This document shows, piece by piece, positions 16,946-25,300 of a stretch of DNA of 62,002 nt (the first letter of the stretch is position 1; each line of letters begins with the position of its first letter). The DNA is from Bacteroidota bacterium (GTDB taxonomy: Bacteria; Bacteroidota; Bacteroidia; Chitinophagales; LD1). The stretch is taken from the NCBI GenBank assembly GCA_947478005.1, contig CANJVG010000007.1, forward strand, positions 1 to 62,002, read 5' to 3'. A program made the translations under genes and the position numbers. The notes under the pieces were generated by a model. The model saw only the letters and a program-made list of their open reading frames with translations, ran no database searches and had not been told where the DNA came from.

Positions 16946-18421
16946 ATGAAAAAACTTTTCTCCGCTCTTTTTGTTCTGGCAACTTTGGCCATGCAGGCAC
17001 AGGTTCGATATTTAGATGAAGTGTTTACCAATGTGCAGGTGGACAACGGAATTGTTTATGCCCATAACTATTCCGACAGCACTTTCTTTACGCATAACGA
17101 CCCGATAACAATGGACGTTTATCGCCCCGCTGGCGATACCGCTACCAACCGCCCGCTGATATTGTTGACCCACAACGGTTCGTTTGTTACACCCGATTAT
17201 TATCCGCTGGCGCATTTGTGTATGCAGGGTATGAAGGACTCCTCCATCGTAGAACTTTGCAAGCGTTTTGCCAAGCGCGGCTTCGTGGCCGTGTCGTTCG
17301 ACTATCGCGTGGGTTGGAGAGCCTCATCGACCGAAGAAGGAACTCGTAAAAAGACAATTATTCAGGCCGTTTATCGCGCCATGCAGGATGCCAAATCCTT
17401 GGTGCGTTATTTCAAGGACGACTATTCCAATCATGGTAATACATGGGGTATAGACACCGGCAAAATTGTAATTGGCGGAAGCAACTCTGGCGCTTATGTG
17501 GCGCTGGCAGCAGGCTCGCTGAACGACACTACCGAGCTGAACGATATTAATTTTGTAGACGCCAATGGTCCTTTCATTAAGCAGGATTCGCTGGGCGATT
17601 TTGATGGCTTTGGCGGTGTTCAAAACCATACTAATTACCCCGGCATCTCTTCCAGATTTCAATGTGTGTTGGCGCTGGGTGGAGCGGTAGGCGGCCTTTC
17701 ATGGATTCAGGCAGGCGAACCTCCGGTAATTGCATTTCACGGAGTAAGCGAAACAAACACGCCATACAATACAGCGGTGGTAATTACAGCCACCAATCAA
17801 CCTATTATTGAAGTAAGCGGTGCGGGCGATTTTATGCCGGTGGTTGAATCGTTGGGAAACAACAATGTGTTTAAGCCAAACAATTTTCAACAAGGCCCGC
17901 CAAACCAAAATGGCTTTGGTCAGCAAACTGTTTCAGTAGAAGGGTTGTATCCTTTCTATGGTCAGTATTTCGAACCGTGGAACTGGTATGAGCCAAACTG
18001 CTACGATGCTACGATACAAATGCTGGAACTCAGCGACCCTACCAACCCGGCCAACAGAGCCACTCCCGCAAAAGCATCGCGCTATTTAGATACGGTAATG
18101 AACTACACCTTACCTCGTCTTTACAAATTGTTTGTGGACCCGGCATTTACCGGTATATCGGAAGTGACCACTCCGATAGAAATGAGTTTGTTCCCTAACC
18201 CGGCCAACACCGAGCTGAATATTTCTATTGCTAAAGAGCAGAAACCAATTTCAACTATCCGCTTATTTGATGTAACCGGAAGAGTGGCAAAAGAAGTAAC
18301 CGGTGTAAATTCATTTACCCAAAAGTTAGACATCAGCGAAATGACCAACGGCATTTATCTGGCATCCATTAAACTTACAGACGGCACAACCACCACCCGC
18401 AAAGTGGCGATTGAAAAATAG
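16946..18421 (+). CDS. Secreted alpha/beta-hydrolase with T9SS sorting domain, paralog 2
   Basis: The 491-residue protein has a signal peptide (LFVLATLAMQAQV), an alpha/beta-hydrolase domain and a C-terminal T9SS domain (LFPNPANTELNIS ... GIYLASIKL). The nucleophile elbow is IVIGGSNSGAYVAL near residue 175, and YRVGW precedes it, matching WIGGSSAGAF and YRLGF of the 9970 protein. The whole protein follows the same plan with an extra insertion of about 60 residues (residues ~300-365). Both open with a short MDVYRP/MDIYQP motif. It is likely a surface or secreted esterase-like enzyme. A terminator follows. Confidence 0.86.
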   Translation: MKKLFSALFVLATLAMQAQVRYLDEVFTNVQVDNGIVYAHNYSDSTFFTHNDPITMDVYRPAGDTATNRPLILLTHNGSFVTPDYYPLAHLCMQGMKDSSIVELCKRFAKRGFVAVSFDYRVGWRASSTEEGTRKKTIIQAVYRAMQDAKSLVRYFKDDYSNHGNTWGIDTGKIVIGGSNSGAYVALAAGSLNDTTELNDINFVDANGPFIKQDSLGDFDGFGGVQNHTNYPGISSRFQCVLALGGAVGGLSWIQAGEPPVIAFHGVSETNTPYNTAVVITATNQPIIEVSGAGDFMPVVESLGNNNVFKPNNFQQGPPNQNGFGQQTVSVEGLYPFYGQYFEPWNWYEPNCYDATIQMLELSDPTNPANRATPAKASRYLDTVMNYTLPRLYKLFVDPAFTGISEVTTPIEMSLFPNPANTELNISIAKEQKPISTIRLFDVTGRVAKEVTGVNSFTQKLDISEMTNGIYLASIKLTDGTTTTRKVAIEK

Positions 18422-18444
18422 GTTTGGATTTGAACCACCAAATG

Positions 18445-18478
18445 AACAGCGCAGGAAACTTTTCCTGCGCTGTTTTTG
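18445..18478 (+). terminator. Rho-independent terminator after the second hydrolase
   Basis: AACAGCGCAGGAA pairs with TTCCTGCGCTGTT (13 bp) around a four-base loop, followed by TTTTTG. It begins 24 bp after the stop codon at 18421 and overlaps the false upstream ATG of ctaA, supporting the later ctaA start. Confidence 0.9.
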
Positions 18479-18526
18479 TTTTCATTCGCTAATTCTCACA
18501 TTCGCGCAATCTCAAATTCTTCATTT

Positions 18527-19594
18527 ATGTCTCCTCTCGTTCGTAAAATAGTTGGCACCTGGCTACTCATAGGCTGTGTCATGGTTTTCTTTCAAGTGCT
18601 TGTTGGCGGAGTTACCCGCTTGACAGAATCAGGCCTATCCATCACTCAATGGAAACCGCTAAAAGGAATTGTCCCTCCGCTCAACGAACAGGAATGGAAT
18701 GCCGAGTTTGACCTTTACAAACAAAAGGTGCAATACAAAACCATCAACGAAGGAATGGCCCTTAGCGAATTCAAATGGATTTTCTTTTGGGAATATTTTC
18801 ATCGTTTCTGGGCACGGTTTATGGGTTTTGTATTCATCATTCCGTTTGCCTTTTTTGTGTTGAAGGGTTGGCTCGACAAAAACTTCTTTCGCAAAATAGG
18901 CGTGCTCTTTTTATGGGGTGGCTTGATAGGCGTGTATGGATGGATAATGGTCAAGAGCGGCCTCACGGGAATGTACGTGCCACCGATTCATCTCAGCATT
19001 CACTTAGTGCTGGCGCTTAGTTTGTTTGCCTACCTTATATATATGACACTTTCCGTTTACCGTGCGGATTCTGTATTTCCAATCCGCAATCCGCAATCCG
19101 CAATCCGCAATCTTGCCTACGCCATCCTCGCCATTCTCTTCCTACAAATCTTCTTCGGTGGCATCGTCTCGGGCATGAAAGCAGGCTTAGCCGCCAACAC
19201 CTGGCCCGATATGAACGGAGAATATTTTATTCCCGCATCGCTTTGGCAACTTCCGCCAAGCACCATCGGCTTTACCCAATATAATGCACAGGATTTTTGG
19301 GGCAGAATATTGATTCAGTTTCTTCATCGTTTCACGGCTTACACCTTGGTTGTGCTGGTCGTTATTTTCTTTTTCAAAAGCAGAAACATAACCACCGATA
19401 AATATTTCAAACTCGGTTTAAACCTCTTCCCTGTTTTTGTTTTGCTGCAAGCTACCATCGGCATCATCACCGTGCTGAACTGTGTGGGGAAAATTCCGGT
19501 GTTCTACGGAGTACTGCATCAGGCAGGCGCCATGCTGCTGATTGCAGAAACTGTTTTTGTTATTTTCCATCTCACAAAAACAGAAACAAAATAA
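18527..19594 (+). CDS. ctaA: Heme A synthase (COX15/CtaA family)
   Basis: The ~355-residue polytopic protein has about eight transmembrane helices and the COX15 signature GGVTRLTESGLSITQWKPLKG near residue 25, then EYFHRFWAR, IHLSIHL, FLHRFTAYT and LHQAGAM, which provide the conserved heme-liganding histidines. It converts heme O to heme A for aa3-type cytochrome oxidase in the cytoplasmic membrane. I choose the ATG at 18527 because the ORF upstream of it overlaps the terminator of the preceding gene. A 4 x 7-nt repeat sits in a loop-coding part. The MFS gene follows after 3 bp. Confidence 0.93.
   Translation: MSPLVRKIVGTWLLIGCVMVFFQVLVGGVTRLTESGLSITQWKPLKGIVPPLNEQEWNAEFDLYKQKVQYKTINEGMALSEFKWIFFWEYFHRFWARFMGFVFIIPFAFFVLKGWLDKNFFRKIGVLFLWGGLIGVYGWIMVKSGLTGMYVPPIHLSIHLVLALSLFAYLIYMTLSVYRADSVFPIRNPQSAIRNLAYAILAILFLQIFFGGIVSGMKAGLAANTWPDMNGEYFIPASLWQLPPSTIGFTQYNAQDFWGRILIQFLHRFTAYTLVVLVVIFFFKSRNITTDKYFKLGLNLFPVFVLLQATIGIITVLNCVGKIPVFYGVLHQAGAMLLIAETVFVIFHLTKTETK
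19081..19111. repeat. Heptanucleotide repeat inside ctaA
   Basis: AATCCGC is repeated four times exactly and then AAT begins a fifth copy. It encodes IRNPQSAIRN in the loop between two membrane helices of CtaA. Seven is not a multiple of three, so gain or loss of one copy would shift the frame. The same 4 x 7 design occurs in the GT4 gene at 58672. Confidence 0.85.
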
Positions 19595-19597
19595 AGC

Positions 19598-20884
19598 ATG
19601 ACCCACTCACCCAAACAAAATCTTTGGCTCCGCTATGGAATCATCATTGTGGCCTCCCTCGGTTATTTTGTCGACATCTATGACCTCATCCTTTTCAATG
19701 TAGTAAAGAAAGAAAGCATGATGGCGCTTATGCCAAATGCCGCTGCCGAGGAATTAAAGAACACCGGCCTGTTTCTTTTCAATATGCAAATGATAGGCAT
19801 GTTGGTGGGTGGTCTTCTCTGGGGCATCCTGGGCGATAAGCGCGGGCGGCTTTCTGTTTTGTTCGGCTCCATTCTTCTCTATTCTGTTGCCAATATTGCC
19901 AACGCCTTTATCACCACCATTCCCATGTACGCACTTGTGCGCATTATTGCCGGCATCGGTTTAGCGGGTGAACTGGGCACGGGTGTAACCCTTGTCACCG
20001 AAACCATGCACCGCGAAAAACGCGGCTACGGAACTATGATTATTGTTTCGTTCGGTGCGCTCGGTGCGGTGCTTGCCGCCCTTGTTGGTGCCTGGGGCGA
20101 TTCCTTAGCGGTCTTCCTTGGCAGTATTATTCATCAGCCTTTAGCCAAATGGCAGGCTGCCTATATCATTGGCGGCATTCTCGGCCTGCTCCTCTTACTG
20201 CTTCGAATAGGAACAGTAGAGTCAGGCATGTTCAAAAGCGTTTTGAAAACAGACACGAAGAGAGGCGATTTTCTGCACCTGTTCCGTAGCAAAGAACGAA
20301 TGCTGAAATATTTCAAGTGTATTTTAATCGGTCTGCCTATTTGGTTCATCGTAGGAATCATTGTTGCCAATGCCGAATTGATTTGGAGTAAAGAGTTAGG
20401 GGTAACAGGTGTGCAAAACGGTTTTGCCGTCATGTATTCTTATATCGGCTTAAGCGTAGGAGATTTCTTGAGTGGAATTTTAAGTCAGATTTGGAAAAGC
20501 CGAAGAAAGGTAGTGATGCTATACATCGGATTTTGTGTGGCAGCAGTTGTTTACTTTTTCTTTTTCGCGCACGGCATTTCCCTCAACGGCTTTTACTTTC
20601 TGTGCTTTCTTCTTGGTGCTGCTACAGGTTTCTGGGCCTTGTTTGTAACCATAGCCGCAGAACAATTCGGCACCAACATTCGCGCCACCGTAACAAATAC
20701 AACTCCGAATTTTGTGCGTGGCTCAGTACCGTTAATTACTTGGTCATTTCAATCCTTGGTAGCACTTTCATTCGGCAATATCATCAGTGCCTTTATTGTC
20801 GGTATGGTTTGTATGGGACTTTCCTTCTGGGCAACGTATCGCTCACAGGAAACGTTCTCAAAAGATTTGGATTACACGGAATAG
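19598..20884 (+). CDS. MFS transporter
   Basis: The 428-residue protein has about twelve hydrophobic segments and the MFS motif A after helix 2, WGILGDKRGRLSV (residues ~80-92). A YFVDIYDLILFN start and the GELGTGVTLVTETM motif resemble the sugar/aromatic acid:H+ symporter branch. It moves a small solute across the cytoplasmic membrane; the substrate is not evident. It starts 3 bp after ctaA in the same direction, so they are probably co-transcribed, although no functional link to heme synthesis is obvious. Confidence 0.85.
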   Translation: MTHSPKQNLWLRYGIIIVASLGYFVDIYDLILFNVVKKESMMALMPNAAAEELKNTGLFLFNMQMIGMLVGGLLWGILGDKRGRLSVLFGSILLYSVANIANAFITTIPMYALVRIIAGIGLAGELGTGVTLVTETMHREKRGYGTMIIVSFGALGAVLAALVGAWGDSLAVFLGSIIHQPLAKWQAAYIIGGILGLLLLLLRIGTVESGMFKSVLKTDTKRGDFLHLFRSKERMLKYFKCILIGLPIWFIVGIIVANAELIWSKELGVTGVQNGFAVMYSYIGLSVGDFLSGILSQIWKSRRKVVMLYIGFCVAAVVYFFFFAHGISLNGFYFLCFLLGAATGFWALFVTIAAEQFGTNIRATVTNTTPNFVRGSVPLITWSFQSLVALSFGNIISAFIVGMVCMGLSFWATYRSQETFSKDLDYTE

Positions 20885-20892
20885 AAAGAAAT

Positions 20893-21285
20893 CTATCTCC
20901 ACGTCTTAGCGAAGTAAGGCTTCACATCATCGCTCACTGCCTCTTCCTGTTTCCAGTATTTCATGGTAACAACGTGACCATCTTTGCTATGGAGCAATCT
21001 TCCGTAAATGGCATTGGTCACATTGAATTCATTCTGTGTAACTGCCAGGGTGAAAGTAGTAGGCGCAGGTGGAGGTGGTGGAGGTGCTTCGCTAGTATCG
21101 CCCTCTGCTTTTGGCGGAGCCGGTGCGGCTTTGGGAGGAGGGGATGGAATAACCACTACCGTATATCGATTATACTCCAGCAACGATTTCAAAAATTCTA
21201 CCCGCGCTGGCGAGCAGTTTTTTTCTACTACCGCGCAACGCACTCCGTCAATTTCTTCGAAAGGATGATTTGAGTTGATAGCCAT
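20893..21285 (-). CDS. Hypothetical Pro-rich protein next to nuoN
   Basis: The 130-residue protein has an N-terminal domain with FEEIDGVRCAVVEKNCSPARVEFLKSLL (the first ~45 residues, two cysteines), a linker of alternating Pro and Ala (SPPPKAAPAPPK and APPPPPPAP), and a C-terminal domain (TLAVTQNEFNVTNAIYGRLL and YWKQ). No family is recognised. It follows nuoN at a distance of only 3 bp and is likely co-transcribed. Cytoplasmic localisation is inferred from the missing signal. Confidence 0.7.
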   Translation of the reverse strand: MAINSNHPFEEIDGVRCAVVEKNCSPARVEFLKSLLEYNRYTVVVIPSPPPKAAPAPPKAEGDTSEAPPPPPPAPTTFTLAVTQNEFNVTNAIYGRLLHSKDGHVVTMKYWKQEEAVSDDVKPYFAKTWR

Positions 21286-21288
21286 GCG

Positions 21289-22698
21289 TTAAAGATTTGC
21301 GGAGAGATTAAAGATGACATCAAACGTTCTGCTCGCAAACCCGATAACTAAGATTCCAATTACACAAACCACCAAGGCTGCGAGTTCTGTTTTTCCTAAC
21401 GAAATTCTCGGAAGTAATTCACCGGCTTCGTCCACAAACATGGCGCGAATGATGCGTAGATAATAGTAGAGAGAGATAACCATGTTTAGCGCGGCAACAA
21501 TGATTACCCACCAGGTTCCTACAGCAGCACCGGTGGTGAGCAGAAATAATTTCCCAAAGAAACCAGCAGTTGGCGGAATACCCGCCAGGGAAAAGAGAGA
21601 CAGTGCAAAAATAAGAGCCAGGGTTGGATTCGATTTGTAAAAACCCTTATAGTCTGCAATAGTTTCCTTTCCGGTGATGGAAGAAACAATACTCAACACT
21701 CCGAATGCAGCGAGGTTGCTGAATACATAAATCAGAATGAAGTAAATTACAGAAGCCACCCCTACTTGTGATGCCGATGAAATGCCAATAAGCACATACC
21801 CCACCTGTGCAATGGAAGAAAAGGCAAAGAACCTTTTCAAATTCTGTTGGCGAAGTGCAAATAAATTGCCAATGGTCATTGTAATAACAGCAGAACCTGC
21901 CAGCATATAATACCAGGTTTGAGCAAGCGGTGCAAATACTTTGTATAGCGTAGTAATCAAAACAAAACTCATAGCACCTTTTGAAACCACCGACAGAAAA
22001 GCGGTAACCGCAATGGGTGAACCTTCATATACATCAGCTGTCCATAAGTGAAACGGAACTATTGAAAGTTTGAAGGCAAACCCTGTGAAGAGCAAAATGA
22101 AAGCGAGAATTTGCAGGGGACTTCCGTAAAGAGCTTTTGGGATTTCACTGAATTCTAACGTTCCGGTGGTGCCATACATCATCGAAATGCCAAATAGCAA
22201 AATGGCAGATGAAAAAGCGGATGACATAATCATCTTCATCGCTGCCTCGCTGGAAACTTTTTTCTCTAAATCAAAATTGCAAAGAGCCGCCAAAGGAATA
22301 GTAGAAAGCTCCAACCCTAAATAGAACATCAATAAATTGCCACTGCTGAGCATAAAAAACAAACCGAGTAAACTAGAAAGCAGCAGAATGAAAAACTCGG
22401 CTAAATGCTTGTGGTTCTTCAGCCATTGATATGAAGTGAATGAAATGATTAGTACCGCCAGATTCAGAATATTCTTTTCCAACGCCAGTAAATGATTAGA
22501 ATAAAACATCCCACCGAAGAGAGAACTCTCTGTATTCCCGAAGAAGCCTAGAACAAAATTGACTAACAATAAGCTGAAGGTAATTGTAAGAACAGAAGCA
22601 GAGTTGGCAGTGCCATTGATTTTCTGAATCAGCAAAATGAAGATGAGGAGCGTTAGCTGCAACTCAAATTTCATGGCAAAAAGAAAACTGAAGTCCAA
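21289..22698 (-). CDS. nuoN: NADH-quinone oxidoreductase subunit N
   Basis: The 469-residue, strongly hydrophobic protein has about fourteen transmembrane helices and the antiporter-like motifs YLGLELSTIPLAAL, the discontinuous TM7 motif (IVPFHLWTADVYEGSPIAVTAFLSVVSKGA) and LKRFFAFSSIAQVGYVLIG, all typical of NuoN/NdhB. It forms a proton-pumping part of respiratory complex I. A second start, eight residues in (22674), is nearly as good. The gene is followed directly by the Pro-rich hypothetical and preceded by a divergent peptidase gene, so no other nuo gene is adjacent here. Confidence 0.92.
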   Translation of the reverse strand: MDFSFLFAMKFELQLTLLIFILLIQKINGTANSASVLTITFSLLLVNFVLGFFGNTESSLFGGMFYSNHLLALEKNILNLAVLIISFTSYQWLKNHKHLAEFFILLLSSLLGLFFMLSSGNLLMFYLGLELSTIPLAALCNFDLEKKVSSEAAMKMIMSSAFSSAILLFGISMMYGTTGTLEFSEIPKALYGSPLQILAFILLFTGFAFKLSIVPFHLWTADVYEGSPIAVTAFLSVVSKGAMSFVLITTLYKVFAPLAQTWYYMLAGSAVITMTIGNLFALRQQNLKRFFAFSSIAQVGYVLIGISSASQVGVASVIYFILIYVFSNLAAFGVLSIVSSITGKETIADYKGFYKSNPTLALIFALSLFSLAGIPPTAGFFGKLFLLTTGAAVGTWWVIIVAALNMVISLYYYLRIIRAMFVDEAGELLPRISLGKTELAALVVCVIGILVIGFASRTFDVIFNLSANL

Positions 22699-22791
22699 GT
22701 GTGTTATTTGAATTTGTTTGGGCTAATGTAAAAGAATTGAACAAAGCTCATGAAGATTAGAATGTGGAAAATGAAAATTATGTTTGCAGTC

Positions 22792-24012
22792 ATGAAAAAG
22801 AAACTCTCCTTCTCAATTGGTATCTGGTTTTTGTGTAGTCTCTGGTCACTGGTGCAAGGTCAAATAATTTCAAACCTGAAAGCCCATGTGACATATCTCG
22901 CATCTGATAGTTTACATGGAAGAATGACTGGTAGTGCCGATGAAAAGTTGGCAGCTGATTACATTATCAAGCAATTTATCGGAGCTGGTATTACTAACGC
23001 CAATGGAAATTTCAAAACGAAAAAATATTTGCAACCATTTCATTATGCTCCAAAGCTGGATAGCATCATAACCAAGGTGAATGGAAACAATGTAGTCGCT
23101 TTCATTGATAACAAAGCAGCTAACACGATTATTCTTGGAGCGCATTTCGATCATCTCGGCTGGGGATTACCTGCACATTCTACATATCGTGGCGAACCGG
23201 CAATACATAACGGGGCAGATGACAATGCGAGCGGAGTGGCAACTATCATTGAATTGGCTCGACAGCTGAAAAACTCTTCGTTTAAGAACAACAACTATCT
23301 TTTTATCGCTTTTAGCGGAGAAGAACTTGGCCTTTACGGCTCTAAATGGTTTGTTGAACACCCATCCCTTGATTTAACAAAGGTTGATTACATGCTCAAT
23401 TTTGATATGGTTGGCAGAATAGACTCAAACAAGTTGGTAGTAAGCGGTGTAGGCACTTCGCCATCCTGGAATGAAGCCATGAAACGAATAACTTCTTCAT
23501 TTCACATCAAAACTACCGAAAGCGGAGTGGGACCTTCAGACCATACTTCGTTTTATCTCAAACAAATTCCGGCCCTTCATTTTTTCAGCGGTCAACACAA
23601 AGATTATCACAAGCCAAGTGACGATGAAAGCAAAATTAATTACAAAGGAATGGAGGATGTTGTGGTTTATGTAGAATCATTAATAGGCGAACTAAATTCC
23701 AAACCCAAAATTTCTTTCACTAAAACAAAAGAAGACACCAACGAAAATGCTCCTAAATTTACTGTTACATTAGGAGTAATGCCAGACTATACTTTTGAGG
23801 GTCAAGGTATGCGTATTGATGCTGTTACCGATGGGAAGCCGGCTTCCAAAGCAGGGTTACAGGAAGGAGATGTAGTTCAACAATTAGGGGAAGTTAAAGT
23901 CACTGACATGATGAGTTACATGAAAGCTCTTTCCCAATTCAAAAAGGGGGACGCGAGTAAAGTAAAGGTAAAGCGCGGAGCTGAGGTTTTAGAAAAACCC
24001 GTTCAATTTTAA
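22792..24012 (+). CDS. Secreted M28 zinc metallopeptidase with PDZ domain
   Basis: The mature protein begins after a signal peptide (IGIWFLCSLWSLVQG); I place the start at the Met before KKKLSFSIG (22792). M28 aminopeptidase motifs are in order: GAHFDHLGWG (His, Asp), GADDNASGVA (metal Asp), FSGEELGLYGS (catalytic Glu), FDMVGR (metal Asp) and SDHTSFYLK with the HDY/Phe-rich HFFSGQHKDYHKPSDD. A C-terminal PDZ-like domain (residues ~330-405, GKPASKAGLQEGDVVQQLG) may bind substrates or partners. It is likely periplasmic or exported. It is divergent from nuoN. Confidence 0.9.
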   Translation: MKKKLSFSIGIWFLCSLWSLVQGQIISNLKAHVTYLASDSLHGRMTGSADEKLAADYIIKQFIGAGITNANGNFKTKKYLQPFHYAPKLDSIITKVNGNNVVAFIDNKAANTIILGAHFDHLGWGLPAHSTYRGEPAIHNGADDNASGVATIIELARQLKNSSFKNNNYLFIAFSGEELGLYGSKWFVEHPSLDLTKVDYMLNFDMVGRIDSNKLVVSGVGTSPSWNEAMKRITSSFHIKTTESGVGPSDHTSFYLKQIPALHFFSGQHKDYHKPSDDESKINYKGMEDVVVYVESLIGELNSKPKISFTKTKEDTNENAPKFTVTLGVMPDYTFEGQGMRIDAVTDGKPASKAGLQEGDVVQQLGEVKVTDMMSYMKALSQFKKGDASKVKVKRGAEVLEKPVQF

Positions 24013-24039
24013 ACAGGTACTTTTAGGAATAAATGTACC

Positions 24040-24732
24040 ATGCCACTCATTCTAAATATTGAAACTTCAACTCCCATTTGCTCCGTTTGCCTTGCGCAAG
24101 ACGGTAGGGTGATTGGCTATCGTGAAAACAGCGATGGCAATTCGCATGCCCGGCTGCTGACCGTAATGATTGAAGAACTACTTTCAGCGAATAGTATTTC
24201 CTTAAATCAATTAGATGCCGTTGCAGTAAGCTCAGGACCGGGTTCTTACACTGGGCTAAGAATTGGCGTTTCCATAGCAAAGGGCTTATGTTATTCACTC
24301 AACATTCCGCTAATTTCGGTTCCCACCCTTGGAAGTATGGCTGAAGGTCTAAAGCAAAAATCAAATAGTAGTCTATCTTATTATTTGTCAATTATGGACA
24401 GTAAAAGAATGGATGCTTTTATAGCTATATTTGACGTTGTCGGCAACGAAGTTGTTTCAACAAAATTGGTTACAGTAGACAATGACTTTGAAAAGGAGAT
24501 TTCGGTCTTTGGGCAATTGATATTCGGAGGAAGTGGAAGAGCAGTTGAAAAATTTCGGACAATGTTTAATTCAGATAGGTTCATTTATGTAGGAGATTCA
24601 GGGTTTGGTTCTCAGTATATGACTAACATTTCAGAACAAAAATGGCGGGCAAAAAAACTTGAAGATGTGGCTTATTTTCAACCGTTTTATTTTGGAGAGT
24701 TTGAGCCGGTGAAGAAGAAGGAAAAGCAGTAA
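24040..24732 (+). CDS. tsaB: tRNA threonylcarbamoyladenosine biosynthesis protein TsaB
   Basis: The 230-residue protein has the actin-like fold start LILNIETSTPICSVCLAQDG and the diagnostic SSGPGSYTGLRIGVSIAKGL near residue 68, typical of TsaB. It partners with TsaD and TsaE in making t6A at position 37 of ANN-reading tRNAs. The length is normal. It lies 27 bp after the peptidase gene. A TACTTTTA stretch at 24018 might be part of a promoter of its own. The next gene follows after about 43 bp. Confidence 0.93.
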   Translation: MPLILNIETSTPICSVCLAQDGRVIGYRENSDGNSHARLLTVMIEELLSANSISLNQLDAVAVSSGPGSYTGLRIGVSIAKGLCYSLNIPLISVPTLGSMAEGLKQKSNSSLSYYLSIMDSKRMDAFIAIFDVVGNEVVSTKLVTVDNDFEKEISVFGQLIFGGSGRAVEKFRTMFNSDRFIYVGDSGFGSQYMTNISEQKWRAKKLEDVAYFQPFYFGEFEPVKKKEKQ

Positions 24733-24775
24733 ACAATTTTTTTTATAAATTTAATTCAACAAAACCAAATCAATC

Positions 24776-25138
24776 ATGACAGCAGCAAAAGAAAAACTCG
24801 GCAAAGAATCCTTGTTAATTGCTAAGGAAGACGGTAGTGGGCAAATCAAACTTGAGTATGCAAAATTGCGTAGAGCGATTTTAACATTACGTTCGATTAA
24901 CCATCCTCTTCGCAAACAAATGCTCGTGCTTCTTGAGCAAAAGAAGCGAATGACAGTAACTGAGATTTATGATAAGTTGAAACTCGAACAATCTGTTGCA
25001 TCACAGCATCTTGCAATTATGCGTAGAGCGGAGGTTGTTAAAACTACTCGTGAGGGTAAATTTATCTTCTACTCAGTAAACAGCAAACGAATTGAAGAAG
25101 TAACAGCACTCGTTGAGCAATTAGCGCAGAAGGCGTAA
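24776..25138 (+). CDS. ArsR-type winged-helix transcriptional regulator
   Basis: The 120-residue protein has an ArsR-like winged helix: RSINHPLRKQMLVLLEQKKRMTVTEIYDKLKLEQSVASQHLAIMRRAEVVKTTREGKFIFYS. The recognition helix is SVASQHLAIMR and the wing carries REGKFIFY. No Cys metal site is visible, so the sensory input is unknown. It has an N-terminal extension of about 30 residues. Small proteins like this are common in Bacteroidota next to housekeeping genes. A strong terminator follows. Confidence 0.85.
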   Translation: MTAAKEKLGKESLLIAKEDGSGQIKLEYAKLRRAILTLRSINHPLRKQMLVLLEQKKRMTVTEIYDKLKLEQSVASQHLAIMRRAEVVKTTREGKFIFYSVNSKRIEEVTALVEQLAQKA

Positions 25139-25160
25139 TTCTTTATTTGTATTGGAGTAA

Positions 25161-25196
25161 AATAAGCCCTGCTTTCGGCAGGGCTTATTTTTTTTT
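25161..25196 (+). terminator. Rho-independent terminator after the winged-helix regulator
   Basis: AATAAGCCCTGC pairs with GCAGGGCTTATT (12 bp) around the loop TTTCG, followed directly by a T-tract. It lies 22 bp after the stop codon at 25138. Confidence 0.92.
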
Positions 25197-25253
25197 CTAA
25201 ATCCGCCTATGTTTCCTTAATTTTTCTGAACCAGTAAATCTCTTTTCCGCTTC

Positions 25254-25283
25254 TTGAAAAAGATTTGTTTTAGGGTAACTTTG
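25254..25283 (+). promoter_or_regulatory. Bacteroidota-type promoter before the rhodanese gene
   Basis: TTG (25254-25256), a 19-bp spacer and TAACTTTG (25276-25283) match the Bacteroidota housekeeping consensus TTTG-N19-TAnnTTTG. Transcription would start about 5-8 bases later, leaving a very short leader before the ATG at 25301. Confidence 0.7.
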
Positions 25284-25300
25284 CGGCTTAATTCTTTCAA

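Noticed and set aside
20491-21273. 260-residue plus-strand ORF
   Set aside because: It spans the end of the MFS gene and the antisense of the Pro-rich gene and has no recognisable domain; composition is that of a shadow frame.
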